Source of the DNA: Streptomyces sp. ISL-1 | GTDB lineage: Bacteria; Actinomycetota; Actinomycetes; Streptomycetales; Streptomycetaceae | Direction: 5' to 3' | Length of the DNA stretch: 64,000 nucleotides | NCBI RefSeq assembly: GCF_018614585.1 | Contig: NZ_JAGGOI010000022.1 | Location: forward strand, 62,001-126,000 | Part shown: piece after piece, positions 34,144 through 42,645 of the stretch | Position numbering within the stretch: position 1 is the first letter of the stretch | How the letters are laid out: each line of letters begins with the position of its first letter | The notes under the pieces: model-generated | The model's database searches: none | Seen by the model: the letters and a program-made list of their open reading frames with translations, nothing else | What the model was told of the DNA's origin: nothing | Position numbers and translations under genes: made by a program

Positions 34144-34341
34144 GCGCCACGCCTGCTGCGCCACGCCTGCGGCGTATACGCCGCCCGCGGCCGGGACACC
34201 ATCGGACCGGCTGTGGACGGCGGGAACGAGACGGGCGCGTTGCGGTTGTACGAGGCGCACGGCATGGCCTTCCACTTCGCCGTGGACACGTGGGTGGTTA
34301 CTGTCCCGACCGGCACGGCCGCTGGGCCGGACGGGCGATGA
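34144..34341 (+). pseudogene. C-terminal remnant of a GNAT acetyltransferase
   Basis: One frame reads LLRHACGVYAARGRDTIGPA then VDGGNETGALRLYEAHGMAF, HFAVDTWVVTV and stops at 34341. This is the typical end of a GNAT domain (helix, NxTGALRLYExxGM, last strand). The N-terminal two thirds of a GNAT protein, including the acetyl-CoA motif, are absent: upstream is the bldK terminator. A 14-bp duplication (CTGCTGCGCCACGC twice, near 34139-34166) sits at the broken end. No ribosome site, so it is a decayed relic. Confidence 0.6.
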
Positions 34342-34411
34342 GAATATGCGCGCCATGGCGCAGGAGGTGATATTTGGGCCTAAGTCGGACTCATGACTCG
34401 GGAGGCACCTC

Positions 34412-36037
34412 ATGCGTGGAGCCGCGCACGCCAGATGGGCGGCATGCGCCGTGGCTGTCGCTCTCACCGCCACGGCCTGCGGCGGCGGTGGCAGCGGTGG
34501 CGGTGGTGCCGACGGGATCGTGAGCTCGTCGTGGGGCGACCCGCAGAACCCGCTGGAGCCCGCGAACACCAACGAGGTGCAGGGCGGCAAAGTCCTCGAC
34601 ATGCTCTTTCGTGGTCTCAAGCAGTACGACCCGAAGACCGGCGAGGCGAAGGACATGCTCGCCGAGGAGATCGACACGACGGATTCCACGAACTTCACGG
34701 TCACCGTCAAGGACGGCTGGACCTTCAGCGACGGCGAGAAGGTCACGGCCAAGTCCTTCGTGGACGCCTGGAACTACGGCGCCAACCTCAAGAACAACCA
34801 GAAGAACGCTTACTTCTTCGGCTACATCGAGGGCTACGACCAGGTCCACCCGGAGCAGGGCCGGCCCACCGCCGAGACCCTCTCCGGGCTCAAGGTCGTC
34901 GATGCGAAGACCTTCACGGTCAAGCTCTCCCAGAAGTTCTCCACCTGGCCCGACACCCTCGGCTACGCCGCCTTCTCCCCACTGCCCAGCGCGTTCTTCT
35001 CCAACCACGCGGCCTGGCTGTCCAAGCCCGTCGGCAACGGCCCGTATGTCGTCGAGTCGTACGCCAAGGGCTCGAAGATGTCGATGCGCAAGTGGGACGG
35101 CTACCCGGGCAGCGACAAGGCGCAGAACGGCGGCGTCGACCTGAATGTGTACACGGACAACAACACCGCCTACACCGATCTGACGGCGGGCAACCTCGAC
35201 CTCGTCGACGATGTGCCGGCCTCGCAGCTGAAGAATGTGCAGGCGGACCTCGCCGGCCGGTACATCAACACCCCCGCCGGCATCATCCAGACCATCGCCT
35301 TCCCGTTCTACGACAAGGCCTGGAACACCCCAGGGGGCGCGAAGGTCCGCACGGGGCTGTCCATGGCGATCAACCGACAGCAGATCACCGACACGATCTT
35401 CCACAAGACGCGTACGCCCGCAAAGGACTGGACCTCGCCCGTGCTCGGCGTGGACGGTGGCTTCGACGACTCGCTGTGCGGTGACTCCTGCGAGTACAAC
35501 GCCGCCGAGGCGAAGAAACTGATCACAGAGGGCGGCGGCATCCCCGGCGGCCGGCTGAAACTCTCGTACAACGCGGACAGCGGCTCGCACAAGGAGTGGG
35601 TCGACGCCGTCTGCAACAGCATCAACAATGTGCTGGGCAACGACAGGGCGTGCGTCGGCAACCCGGTCGGCACCTTCGCGGACTTCCGCAACCAGATCGG
35701 GCAGCACAAGATGCCCGGCCCCTTCCGGGCCGGCTGGCAGATGGACTACCCGCTCATCCAGAACTTCCTGCAGCCGCTCTACTACACCAACGCCTCGTCC
35801 AACGACGGCAAGTGGAGCAACCCGGAGTTCGACAAGCTCGTCGACGATGCCAACGCCGAGAGCGACAACAAGAAAGCCGTCGAGACCTTCCAGAAGGCCG
35901 AAGGGGTCGTACGCGACCAGATGGCCGCCATCCCGCTCTGGTACCAGAACGGCAGCGCCGGCTACTCGGACCGGGTCTCCAATGTCTCGCTGAACCCCTT
36001 CAGCGTCCCCGTCTACAACGAGATCAAGGTCAACTGA
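34412..36037 (+). CDS. Oligopeptide-binding lipoprotein of the second Opp operon
   Basis: A 541-residue SBP_bac_5 lipoprotein. Signal peptide with lipobox LTATAC (Cys about 23) followed by a Gly-rich linker GGGGSGGGGA. The start of the mature domain, SSWGDPQNPLEPANTNEVQG, and the TVKDGWTFSDGEKVTAKSFV segment are family hallmarks; AGWQMDYPLIQNFLQPLY corresponds to the hinge/ligand region. Length is standard. ATG 34412 follows GGGAGG. First gene of an operon in the order SBP, two permeases, two ATPases; I recall the same arrangement directly after bldK in S. coelicolor. A hairpin follows the stop. Confidence 0.9.
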   Translation: MRGAAHARWAACAVAVALTATACGGGGSGGGGADGIVSSSWGDPQNPLEPANTNEVQGGKVLDMLFRGLKQYDPKTGEAKDMLAEEIDTTDSTNFTVTVKDGWTFSDGEKVTAKSFVDAWNYGANLKNNQKNAYFFGYIEGYDQVHPEQGRPTAETLSGLKVVDAKTFTVKLSQKFSTWPDTLGYAAFSPLPSAFFSNHAAWLSKPVGNGPYVVESYAKGSKMSMRKWDGYPGSDKAQNGGVDLNVYTDNNTAYTDLTAGNLDLVDDVPASQLKNVQADLAGRYINTPAGIIQTIAFPFYDKAWNTPGGAKVRTGLSMAINRQQITDTIFHKTRTPAKDWTSPVLGVDGGFDDSLCGDSCEYNAAEAKKLITEGGGIPGGRLKLSYNADSGSHKEWVDAVCNSINNVLGNDRACVGNPVGTFADFRNQIGQHKMPGPFRAGWQMDYPLIQNFLQPLYYTNASSNDGKWSNPEFDKLVDDANAESDNKKAVETFQKAEGVVRDQMAAIPLWYQNGSAGYSDRVSNVSLNPFSVPVYNEIKVN

Positions 36038-36051
36038 CGGCGGGAGGCGAC

Positions 36052-36080
36052 CGGCCCGGCGTTCCCTGCGCGCCGGGCCG
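36052..36080 (+). terminator. Intercistronic hairpin after the second SBP gene
   Basis: Perfect 10-bp stem CGGCCCGGCG / CGCCGGGCCG with a 9-nt loop, starting 15 bp after the SBP stop and 30 bp before the permease start. Mirrors the hairpin behind bldKB. Confidence 0.55.
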
Positions 36081-36109
36081 TCGTCCTTCCCACGACCCCC
36101 GGAGCCCTC

Positions 36110-37033
36110 ATGGGACGTTATGTGATCCGGCGTCTGCTGCAGATGATCCCGGTCTTCTTCGGCGCCACGCTGCTGATCTTCCTCATGGTGAATGTGATGG
36201 GCGACCCCATCGCGGGCCTGTGCGGCGAGCGGCAGTGCGATCCGGCGACTGCCGCCCAGCTGCGCAAGGAGTTCGGACTCGACAAGCCGGTGTGGCAGCA
36301 ATACCTGACGTACATGGGGAACGTCTTCACCGGCGACTTCGGCACCGCCTTCAACGGGCAGGAGGTCACCGAGCTGATGGCCGAGGCCTTCCCGGTCACC
36401 ATCCGGCTCACCATCGTCGCGATCGTCTTCGAGATCGTCATCGGCATCACGCTCGGTGTGATCACGGGCCTGCGGCGCGGCCGTCCCGTCGACACCGGCG
36501 TGCTGCTGCTCACACTGGTCGTCATCTCGGTCCCGACCTTCGTCACCGGTCTCATCCTCCAGCTGCTGCTGGGCGTCGACTGGGGCGTCATCAAGCCCGC
36601 GGTCTCGCCCGAGGCACCCTTCAACGAGCTGCTCATCCCCGGACTTGTGCTCGCCTCGGTCTCTCTCGCGTACGTCACCCGGCTCACCCGGACCTCGATC
36701 GCCGAGAACGCCCGCTCCGACTACGTCCGCACCGCGAAGGCGAAGGGGCTCCCCAGAAGGCGGGTGATCAGCCGTCATCTGCTGCGGAACTCGCTGATCC
36801 CGGTGGTCACCTTCATCGGCACCGACATCGGCGCCCTGATGGGCGGCGCGATCGTCACCGAGCGCATCTTCAACATCCACGGCGTCGGATACCAGCTCTA
36901 CCAGGGGATTCTGCGCCAGAACACCCAGACGGTCGTCGGCTTCGTGACCGTGCTCGTCATCGTCTTCCTGGTGGCGAACCTCCTGGTCGACCTTCTGTAC
37001 GCCGTTCTCGACCCGAGGATCCGGTATGCCTGA
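36110..37033 (+). CDS. Peptide ABC transporter permease (DppB type), second operon
   Basis: A 307-residue inner-membrane permease. N terminus MGRYVIRRLLQMIPVFFGAT, outer loop with GEYRQ-like GERQCDPATAAQLRKEFGLD, five further spans, EAA loop NARSDYVRTAKAKGLPRRRV and the standard ending DLLYAVLDPRIRYA. It carries one likely disulfide pair (CGERQC) in the outer loop. Its stop overlaps the next start by 8 nt (ATGCCTGA), so translation is coupled. Confidence 0.9.
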   Translation: MGRYVIRRLLQMIPVFFGATLLIFLMVNVMGDPIAGLCGERQCDPATAAQLRKEFGLDKPVWQQYLTYMGNVFTGDFGTAFNGQEVTELMAEAFPVTIRLTIVAIVFEIVIGITLGVITGLRRGRPVDTGVLLLTLVVISVPTFVTGLILQLLLGVDWGVIKPAVSPEAPFNELLIPGLVLASVSLAYVTRLTRTSIAENARSDYVRTAKAKGLPRRRVISRHLLRNSLIPVVTFIGTDIGALMGGAIVTERIFNIHGVGYQLYQGILRQNTQTVVGFVTVLVIVFLVANLLVDLLYAVLDPRIRYA

Positions 37034-38030
37034 GCGATACGATCCGGACGAAGCCGTCGCTCCGACGGGAGCGGGCGGCGTGATGGACCTCGCGACCAGC
37101 GAGGGGGAGACACTCGAGAAGCTCCCCGGTGGCCCCAAGGGCACCGGGCCCGCCGAGCTGGATCCATCAGCCCCCTCCGGCGAACGGGCCCGCAGTCTGT
37201 GGTCCGACGCCTGGCGCGATCTGCGGCGCAACCCGATCTTCATCGTCTCCGGCCTGGTCATCCTCTTCCTGGTCGTCATCTCCATCTGGCCCTCGCTGAT
37301 CGCCTCCGGCAATCCGCTCCAGTGCGATCTCGCCAAGGCCCAGGAGGGCTCGCAGCCCGGCTACCCCTTCGGCTTCAACGGGCAGGGCTGCGACGTGTAC
37401 ACGCGTACGGTCTACGGCGCCCGCACCTCGGTCACCGTCGGCGTCTGTGCCACGCTCGGAGTCGCCCTGATCGGTTCCGTCTTCGGCGGTCTCGCCGGCT
37501 TCTTCGGCGGTGCGTCGGACGCGATCCTGTCCCGCGTCACGGACATCTTCTTCGGCATCCCGGTCGTCCTCGGCGGTCTGGTCCTGCTGTCCGTCGTCAC
37601 CAGTTCCACCGTCTGGCCGGTCATCGGCTTCATGGTGCTGCTCGGCTGGCCCCAGCTCTCCCGTATCGCGCGCGGCTCGGTCATCACCGCGAAGCAGAAC
37701 GACTACGTCCAGGCGGCTCGGGCGCTCGGCGCGTCCAACTCCCGGATTCTGCTGCGGCACATCACCCCCAACGCCGTCGCTCCCGTGATCGTCGTGGCGA
37801 CCATCGCGCTCGGCACCTACATCTCCCTGGAGGCGACCCTCTCGTTCCTCGGTGTCGGCCTCAAGCCACCGACCGTGTCGTGGGGCATCGACATCTCCTC
37901 AGCCTCGCCGTACATCCGCAACGCCCCGCACATGCTGCTCTGGCCGGCCGGCGCGCTGGCGATCACCGTGCTCGCGTTCATCATGCTCGGCGACGCGGTG
38001 CGCGACGCCCTCGACCCCAAGCTGCGCTGA
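37026..38030 (+). CDS. Peptide ABC transporter permease (DppC type), second operon
   Basis: A 334-residue permease partner. A 60-residue hydrophilic start (with EGETLEKLPGGPKGTG) precedes SLWSDAWRDLRRNPIFIVSG, the DppC-type first span. EAA loop TAKQNDYVQAARALGASNSR; ending MLGDAVRDALDPKLR. ATG 37026 overlaps the preceding permease. Ten bases separate its stop from the ATPase gene. Confidence 0.9.
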   Translation: MPERYDPDEAVAPTGAGGVMDLATSEGETLEKLPGGPKGTGPAELDPSAPSGERARSLWSDAWRDLRRNPIFIVSGLVILFLVVISIWPSLIASGNPLQCDLAKAQEGSQPGYPFGFNGQGCDVYTRTVYGARTSVTVGVCATLGVALIGSVFGGLAGFFGGASDAILSRVTDIFFGIPVVLGGLVLLSVVTSSTVWPVIGFMVLLGWPQLSRIARGSVITAKQNDYVQAARALGASNSRILLRHITPNAVAPVIVVATIALGTYISLEATLSFLGVGLKPPTVSWGIDISSASPYIRNAPHMLLWPAGALAITVLAFIMLGDAVRDALDPKLR

Positions 38031-38040
38031 GGAGCCCGCC

Positions 38041-39015
38041 ATGTTGCTCGAAGTGCGTGATCTGCACGTGGAGTTCCGTACGAGGGACGGGGTGGCCAAG
38101 GCCGTCAACGGTGTCAACTACACGGTGGACGAGGGCGAGACGCTCGCGGTGCTGGGCGAGTCCGGCTCCGGCAAGTCCGTCACGGCGCAGGCGGTCATGG
38201 GCATTCTGGATGTGCCCCCGGGGAAGATCGCCGGCGGCGAGGTCCTCTTCCAGGGGCAGGATCTGCTGAAGCTCAAGGAGGAGGAGCGGCGGAAGATCCG
38301 CGGAGCGGGGATGGCCATGATCTTCCAGGACGCGCTCTCGTCCCTGAACCCGGTGCTGAGCGTGGGCGACCAGCTCGGCGAGATGTTCGTCGTCCACCGC
38401 AAGATGTCGCGGAGGGACGCGCGTGCCAAGGCCGTCGAGCTGATGGAGCGGGTGGGCATTCCGGCGGCGAAGGAGCGGGTCGGGCAGTATCCGCACCAGT
38501 TCAGCGGGGGTATGCGCCAGCGCATCATGATCGCCATGGCGATGGCCCTTGAGCCTTCGCTGATCATCGCGGACGAGCCGACAACCGCGCTGGACGTCAC
38601 CGTCCAGGCCCAGGTGATGGATCTGCTGGCCAAGCTCCAGAGCGAGCTGAACATGGGGCTGATCCTGATCACCCATGACCTCGGTGTGGTCGCCGACGTC
38701 GCGGACAAGATCGCGGTGATGTATGCGGGGCGGATCGTGGAGACGGCCCCGGTGCACGACATCTACAAGGCCCCCGCGCATCCGTACACCAAGGGGCTGC
38801 TCGAATCGATCCCGCGCCTGGACCAGAAGGGCCAGGAGCTGTACGCGATCAAGGGTCTGCCGCCGAACCTGATGAACATTCCGCCCGGCTGCGCCTTCAA
38901 CCCGCGCTGCCCATTGGCCCAGGACGTGTGCCGGACCGATGTGCCGCCGCTGTACGAGGTGTCGGGGGAGCGCGGGAGCGCGTGCCACTTCTGGCCGGAG
39001 GCACTCAATGGCTGA
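38041..39015 (+). CDS. Peptide ABC transporter ATPase (DppD type), second operon
   Basis: A 324-residue ATPase: Walker A GESGSGKSVT, Q-loop IFQDALSSLNPVLSVG, signature FSGGMRQRIMIAMAM, Walker B IIADEPTTALDV, H-loop ITHDLGVV, and the C-terminal CAFNPRCPLAQDVC motif. GGAG precedes ATG 38041, which starts the protein at the first core strand. Its end overlaps the next ATPase start by 8 nt. Confidence 0.91.
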   Translation: MLLEVRDLHVEFRTRDGVAKAVNGVNYTVDEGETLAVLGESGSGKSVTAQAVMGILDVPPGKIAGGEVLFQGQDLLKLKEEERRKIRGAGMAMIFQDALSSLNPVLSVGDQLGEMFVVHRKMSRRDARAKAVELMERVGIPAAKERVGQYPHQFSGGMRQRIMIAMAMALEPSLIIADEPTTALDVTVQAQVMDLLAKLQSELNMGLILITHDLGVVADVADKIAVMYAGRIVETAPVHDIYKAPAHPYTKGLLESIPRLDQKGQELYAIKGLPPNLMNIPPGCAFNPRCPLAQDVCRTDVPPLYEVSGERGSACHFWPEALNG

Positions 39016-40201
39016 GCGGGCCGGACGGGATGAGCGGGCCGGACGGGATGAGCGGGCCGGACACGCTGGGCAGGCCGGACGGGCAGGGCAGGCCGGGCGC
39101 GCTGGGCAGGCCGGGCGGGCAGGGCAGGCCGGGCGCGCTGGGCAGGCCGGGCGAGACTGGCCCGCAGAGGCGATTTTGGAAGTGCGTGACCTGTACAAGC
39201 ACTATCCGCTCACCCGCGGCATTCTCTTCAAGAAGCAGGTCGGCTCGGTGAAGGCGGTCGACGGCGTCGACCTGGACCTGGCGCCGGGCGAGACGCTCGG
39301 CATCGTGGGGGAGTCGGGCTGCGGCAAGTCCACCCTGGCCAAGATGCTGGTCCATCTGGAGCGGCCGACGGCCGGGGTGATCCGCTACAAGGGCGACGAC
39401 ATCACCAAGTTGTCGGGGCGTGCGCTCAAAGCCGTGCGCCGGAACATCCAGATGGTGTTCCAGGACCCGTACACCTCCTTGAACCCACGGATGACGGTCG
39501 GCGACATCGTCGGTGAGCCGTACGAGATCCACCCCGAGGTTGCCCCGAAGGGCTCGCGCCGCAAGAAGGTCCAGGACCTGCTGGACGTGGTCGGGCTCAA
39601 CCCGGAGTACATCAACCGCTATCCGCACCAGTTCAGCGGCGGCCAGCGGCAGCGCATCGGCATCGCGCGCGGGCTCGCCCTCCGGCCCGAGGTGATCGTG
39701 GCGGACGAGCCGGTTTCGGCGCTCGACGTCTCCGTCCAGGCGCAGGTGATCAATCTGCTGGACAAGCTCCAGAGCGAGTTCAACCTGAGCTATGTGTTCA
39801 TCGCGCACGATCTGTCGATCGTGCGGCACATCTCCGACCGGGTGGGCGTCATGTACCTGGGCCGGATCGTGGAGATCGGCAGGGACGAGGAGATCTACGA
39901 CCACCCGACGCATCCGTACACCCAGGCGCTGCTGTCGGCCGTCCCGGTGCCGGACCCGGAGGCCCGTGAGCGCCGCGAACGGATCATCCTGCGCGGGGAT
40001 GTCCCGTCGCCCGCGAACATCCCCTCGGGCTGCCGGTTCCGCACGCGCTGCTGGAAGGCGCAGGAGCGCTGCGCGCTGGAGGTGCCGCTGCTGGCGGTTC
40101 CGGCGGAGTTCCGGCTGCAGGAAGGGCCGGCGCAGCATCCGTCGGCGTGCCACTTCGCGGAAGAGAAACGCGTGGTCCCGCCCGGACCCGAGGCGGAGTG
40201 A
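39008..40201 (+). CDS. Peptide ABC transporter ATPase (DppF type) with repeat-expanded N terminus
   Basis: A 397-residue ATPase. The core from ILEVRDLYKHYPLTRGILF (about residue 55) onward is standard: Walker A GESGCGKSTL, Q-loop VFQDPYTSLNPRMTVG, signature FSGGQRQRIGIARGL, Walker B VIVADEPVSALDVS, C-terminal CRFRTRCWKAQERC. The first 55 residues are abnormal: eight 18-bp units (39014-39157) encode hexapeptides ERAGRD and then QAGRAG/QAGHAG-like repeats. ATG 39008 (ATGGCTGA) overlaps the preceding stop and is the only candidate with coupling, so the repeat is probably translated. An internal start near the core cannot be excluded. Confidence 0.87.
   Translation: MAERAGRDERAGRDERAGHAGQAGRAGQAGRAGQAGRAGQAGRAGQAGRDWPAEAILEVRDLYKHYPLTRGILFKKQVGSVKAVDGVDLDLAPGETLGIVGESGCGKSTLAKMLVHLERPTAGVIRYKGDDITKLSGRALKAVRRNIQMVFQDPYTSLNPRMTVGDIVGEPYEIHPEVAPKGSRRKKVQDLLDVVGLNPEYINRYPHQFSGGQRQRIGIARGLALRPEVIVADEPVSALDVSVQAQVINLLDKLQSEFNLSYVFIAHDLSIVRHISDRVGVMYLGRIVEIGRDEEIYDHPTHPYTQALLSAVPVPDPEARERRERIILRGDVPSPANIPSGCRFRTRCWKAQERCALEVPLLAVPAEFRLQEGPAQHPSACHFAEEKRVVPPGPEAE
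39014..39157 (+). repeat. Eight 18-bp tandem repeats inside an ATPase start region
   Basis: Three units of GAGCGGGCCGGACGGGAT type (39014-39067) followed by five of GGGCAGGCCGGGCGCGCT type (39068-39157). Period is exactly 18 bp (six codons), so the reading frame is preserved whatever the copy number. Confidence 0.9.
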
Positions 40202-40365
40202 TGCCTCTCCCGGTCTCCCGGCAGTCCGTATTCGCGGCTTGCTCGCGGCGGACAAAGTAAACAAATAGCCATCAATTTCGTTAACACGCAGGCAACTTGA
40301 CCGTCGCAACACCGATATACGAACGCGCCACGCTGAACAACGTACGGCCGTGCGGGTGCCGTAGG

Positions 40366-40397
40366 CCGGCTGGGGCTCGCCATGTGGCCCCGGCCGG
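40366..40397 (+). terminator. Possible terminator after the second Opp operon
   Basis: CCGGCTGGGGC pairs with GCCCCGGCCGG (one G-U) across an 8-10 nt loop, about 165 bp after the last ATPase. It could also belong to the leader of the membrane protein gene that follows. Confidence 0.4.
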
Positions 40398-40438
40398 TCG
40401 CCCACCGCGCATGGGCCCTTGTTCAACGCTGTACAGCG

Positions 40439-41479
40439 ATGCAACATCGCACATGTGACTCTTACCCGGGGGCTCGGATCACGGGCGCGGTGCTCTGCGC
40501 CGCGCTTGCCCTCATCGTGGGCGGCTGGATCGGCCGGGATCTCACCACCGTGGACGCTCCGCCGGACCTCTGGAGGTACTGGACCGGGAACGGCAGCGCG
40601 GGAGCTCCGGCCCCGCTGACGACGTCCCTGGAAGACCTGCTGCTCTTCGTGGTCTACGTCAACGTGGCCGTCGCGGCCCTGCGTTCGGCCGTCGCGGCCA
40701 CCGCGCTGGTGGCCGCCGCAGTGATCACCCTCGCCCTGCGATTGCCGGGCCTGTGGGTCCTCAGCACCTCCTGGATGGGTCTGCGGGCCACCGACGAACT
40801 GCGCACCCGGGCGCTGTACTGCGCCTTCGCGGCCCTCGGGCTCGGCCTCGGCCTGATCATCACGGCGGTCGCGGGCCGCCGCACGCCCGGCGGCCACGAC
40901 CCGTACCTCAGGCACGAGGCCTACGCCGCCCACGAGTTGACGCCGACCCGGCCCGGCCAGGGCGTGTCCATGCTCGCCTTTCTGCTGCTCGGCGCGGCGG
41001 CGGGGGTCCTGGCGGCCTGGGAGGTCTACACGGCGACGGAGATATGCGGCTCGCGCTATCTCGACCGCTTCACCGGCGGCGATACGGTCCTGCTGCCGCT
41101 GCTCGGCACCCCGCCCGGCTGGCTGGCCGCGGTGATCGTGGTGCTCGCGCTGGTGGCGGCGTTCGGCGCGCTCTTCCATGCGGTGTTCTCGCGGCCGCTG
41201 GGGTTGGTGGTGGCGGTGTTCCTGCTGGGCACGGGCGGGCGGGGCGTCGACATCGCGGTCCGGAACGAATTCGTCTCGCGGCTCGGTGATCTGCCGGTCC
41301 GGGATCAACTGCTCGTCCTGTCCTGGCTGTTCGAGCTGGCGGCTGGGGTGGTGCTGCTGATGGCACTGGCCCGGCGGGGCGAGAGCGACGCGGAGGCGTG
41401 GCGGGGGCGGCGGCCGGCCTACGACTATCCGCAGGGCGGGGGGCCGCCTCCGCCGATGTCACCGCCGCCGGGCTGGTGA
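40439..41479 (+). CDS. Multi-pass membrane protein of unknown function
   Basis: About 346 residues with six or more hydrophobic segments (for example ARITGAVLCAALALIVGGW, LLLFVVYVNVAVAALRSAV, LALGLGL-rich spans, AVIVVLALVAAFGALFHAVF, LSWLFELAAGVVLLMALA) and a Pro/Gly-rich tail (YDYPQGGGPPPPMSPPPGW). I recognise no family. The start is uncertain: ATG 40439 gives the protein a short cytosolic end before the first span, while the frame is open from 40382. Upstream 40240-40320 is AT-rich and likely holds the promoter. The tail resembles Streptomyces proteins with cytosolic proline-rich ends. Confidence 0.7.
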   Translation: MQHRTCDSYPGARITGAVLCAALALIVGGWIGRDLTTVDAPPDLWRYWTGNGSAGAPAPLTTSLEDLLLFVVYVNVAVAALRSAVAATALVAAAVITLALRLPGLWVLSTSWMGLRATDELRTRALYCAFAALGLGLGLIITAVAGRRTPGGHDPYLRHEAYAAHELTPTRPGQGVSMLAFLLLGAAAGVLAAWEVYTATEICGSRYLDRFTGGDTVLLPLLGTPPGWLAAVIVVLALVAAFGALFHAVFSRPLGLVVAVFLLGTGGRGVDIAVRNEFVSRLGDLPVRDQLLVLSWLFELAAGVVLLMALARRGESDAEAWRGRRPAYDYPQGGGPPPPMSPPPGW

Positions 41480-41829
41480 CGGGGCTTTCCCCCACCCCGT
41501 ACACCGGTGCTCCGCCCCGGAGTCCCGTACGCCCTTCGGACGTGTCCTGATCGCCGGACATGCTGAAAAGTTCTGCCCGTCCGGCGGAAACTCAAGCCCC
41601 GTGGGGGTCCCCCGGACGAAGTCCCCTCCAGCTTCCGGCGATTGGGGAGCGGGGCGGAGCCACGGTCAGGGCCGAATGTTGAAACCAGCGGGTTCGCGAA
41701 TCTGAACGCTGGTGTGTGCCGAACCTGCGGGTGGCGGTGGCTCCGCGAGGGAATGGTGCTCGGGTTCAGCCCGATGAGGGAGGCCTGAGTGCCTGTTTTT
41801 CGAAGCCCTGGCAGGTCTAAGCTCGGCGG
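41480..41829. other. Intergenic region with Streptomyces-type repeat element
   Basis: No gene seen. Bases about 41594-41660 contain TCAAGCCCCGTGGGGGTCCC and CGGACGAAGTC, then GGGGCGGAGC, which recurs at 42366 and in related form at 42262 and 58684. This is the kind of short GC-rich intergenic repeat scattered through Streptomyces genomes. The last 100 bp before the VOC gene are less GC-rich. Confidence 0.55.
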
Positions 41830-42183
41830 ATGACCTTGGAATGGGAACAGGTAATTGTTCACTCGGTAGATCCGGTGGCCTTGGGGCAGTGGTGGGCCAC
41901 GGCTCTTGGTTGGGTTGTGGTCCACTCCTCCGATGAGGAGTTCGAGATCCGCCCGGAGCCGGATCGCCTGCCGGGGTTGGACTTCGTCCGGCTTGATGAG
42001 AGCAAGAAGGTCAAGAGCCGGCTGCATCTCGACTTCAGGCCTGATGACCAGGACGCCGAGGTGGCTCGTCTGGTGGCTCACGGCGCACAGCGTGTTGATA
42101 TCGGCCAGGGTGATCAATCGTGGGTTGTATTGGCAGACCCCGAAGGCAACGAGTTCTGTGTCCTTGGCCAGCGGCGTCAGTGA
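41830..42183 (+). CDS. VOC-family (glyoxalase-like) protein
   Basis: A 117-residue protein with the vicinal oxygen chelate beta-alpha-beta-beta-beta layout: VIVHSVDPVALGQWWATALG, then LHLDFRPDDQDAEVARLVAH and the closing VVLADPEGNEFCVLG typical of bleomycin-resistance/glyoxalase relatives (the last Glu is usually a metal ligand). No substrate can be inferred. It is alone, flanked on both sides by intergenic repeat elements, and its GC content is lower than its neighbours (many TTG/GTG and third-position T), hinting at more recent arrival. Confidence 0.82.
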   Translation: MTLEWEQVIVHSVDPVALGQWWATALGWVVVHSSDEEFEIRPEPDRLPGLDFVRLDESKKVKSRLHLDFRPDDQDAEVARLVAHGAQRVDIGQGDQSWVVLADPEGNEFCVLGQRRQ

Positions 42184-42645
42184 GGCTCAGGCCTCGCCGG
42201 AGCCGCGTGCATCGCCGTCCCCCGACTGACCGGTGAGCAACGTCACCGCCTGAACTCCATTTCAGCCCCGTGGGGGCCCGGGATGACGTCCGGGGAGAGT
42301 GAGGCGCGGAGGGGCCGGGGCGGAGCCCCGAACCCAGCCTCGCCGACGGCCGGGCAGGGGGCAGTCAAGCCCGTTGGGGGTCCCCCCGGACGAAGTCTGG
42401 GGGGAGTCGCGATGGTGCGTGGCCGCTGGGTATGCCGTCCTGGCGGATCGGGCGCGATCGCGCCCGCGCCGCGGCGCGGGCGCTCTTGAGGTCCGTCTCC
42501 TGGTGCGCGATATTCCAGTCGCCGCAGCCGGGCAGCGAGAAGTCGTCGGAGTATTCACCGCCGTACGCGTGATGGAGGATCTGAAGTCCGGCGATTGAGA
42601 ACGAACCGGCTGCCGGGCGGGCCGGTCATCCAACCCCCGACCCCC
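42184..42645. other. Repeat-rich intergenic region with a decayed coding fragment
   Basis: Contains two copies of the Streptomyces intergenic repeat (around 42262-42300 and 42366-42413), a hairpin CGGGGC-GGA-GCCCCG (42316-42330) and, on the minus strand, a frame from 42595 to 42365 that reads like protein but has no start codon. No intact gene. Confidence 0.55.
42365..42625 (-). pseudogene. Possible degenerate coding fragment, family unknown
   Basis: On the minus strand the frame opens after a TGA at 42628-42626 and reads GSFSIAGLQILHHAYGGEYS, DDFSLPGCGDWNIAHQETDL, KSARAAARARS before running into the repeat and stopping at 42365. The first 45 residues have a globular, non-repetitive look unlike shadow frames, but there is no ATG, GTG or TTG. 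It may be the end of a lost gene. I do not recognise the family. Confidence 0.3.
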
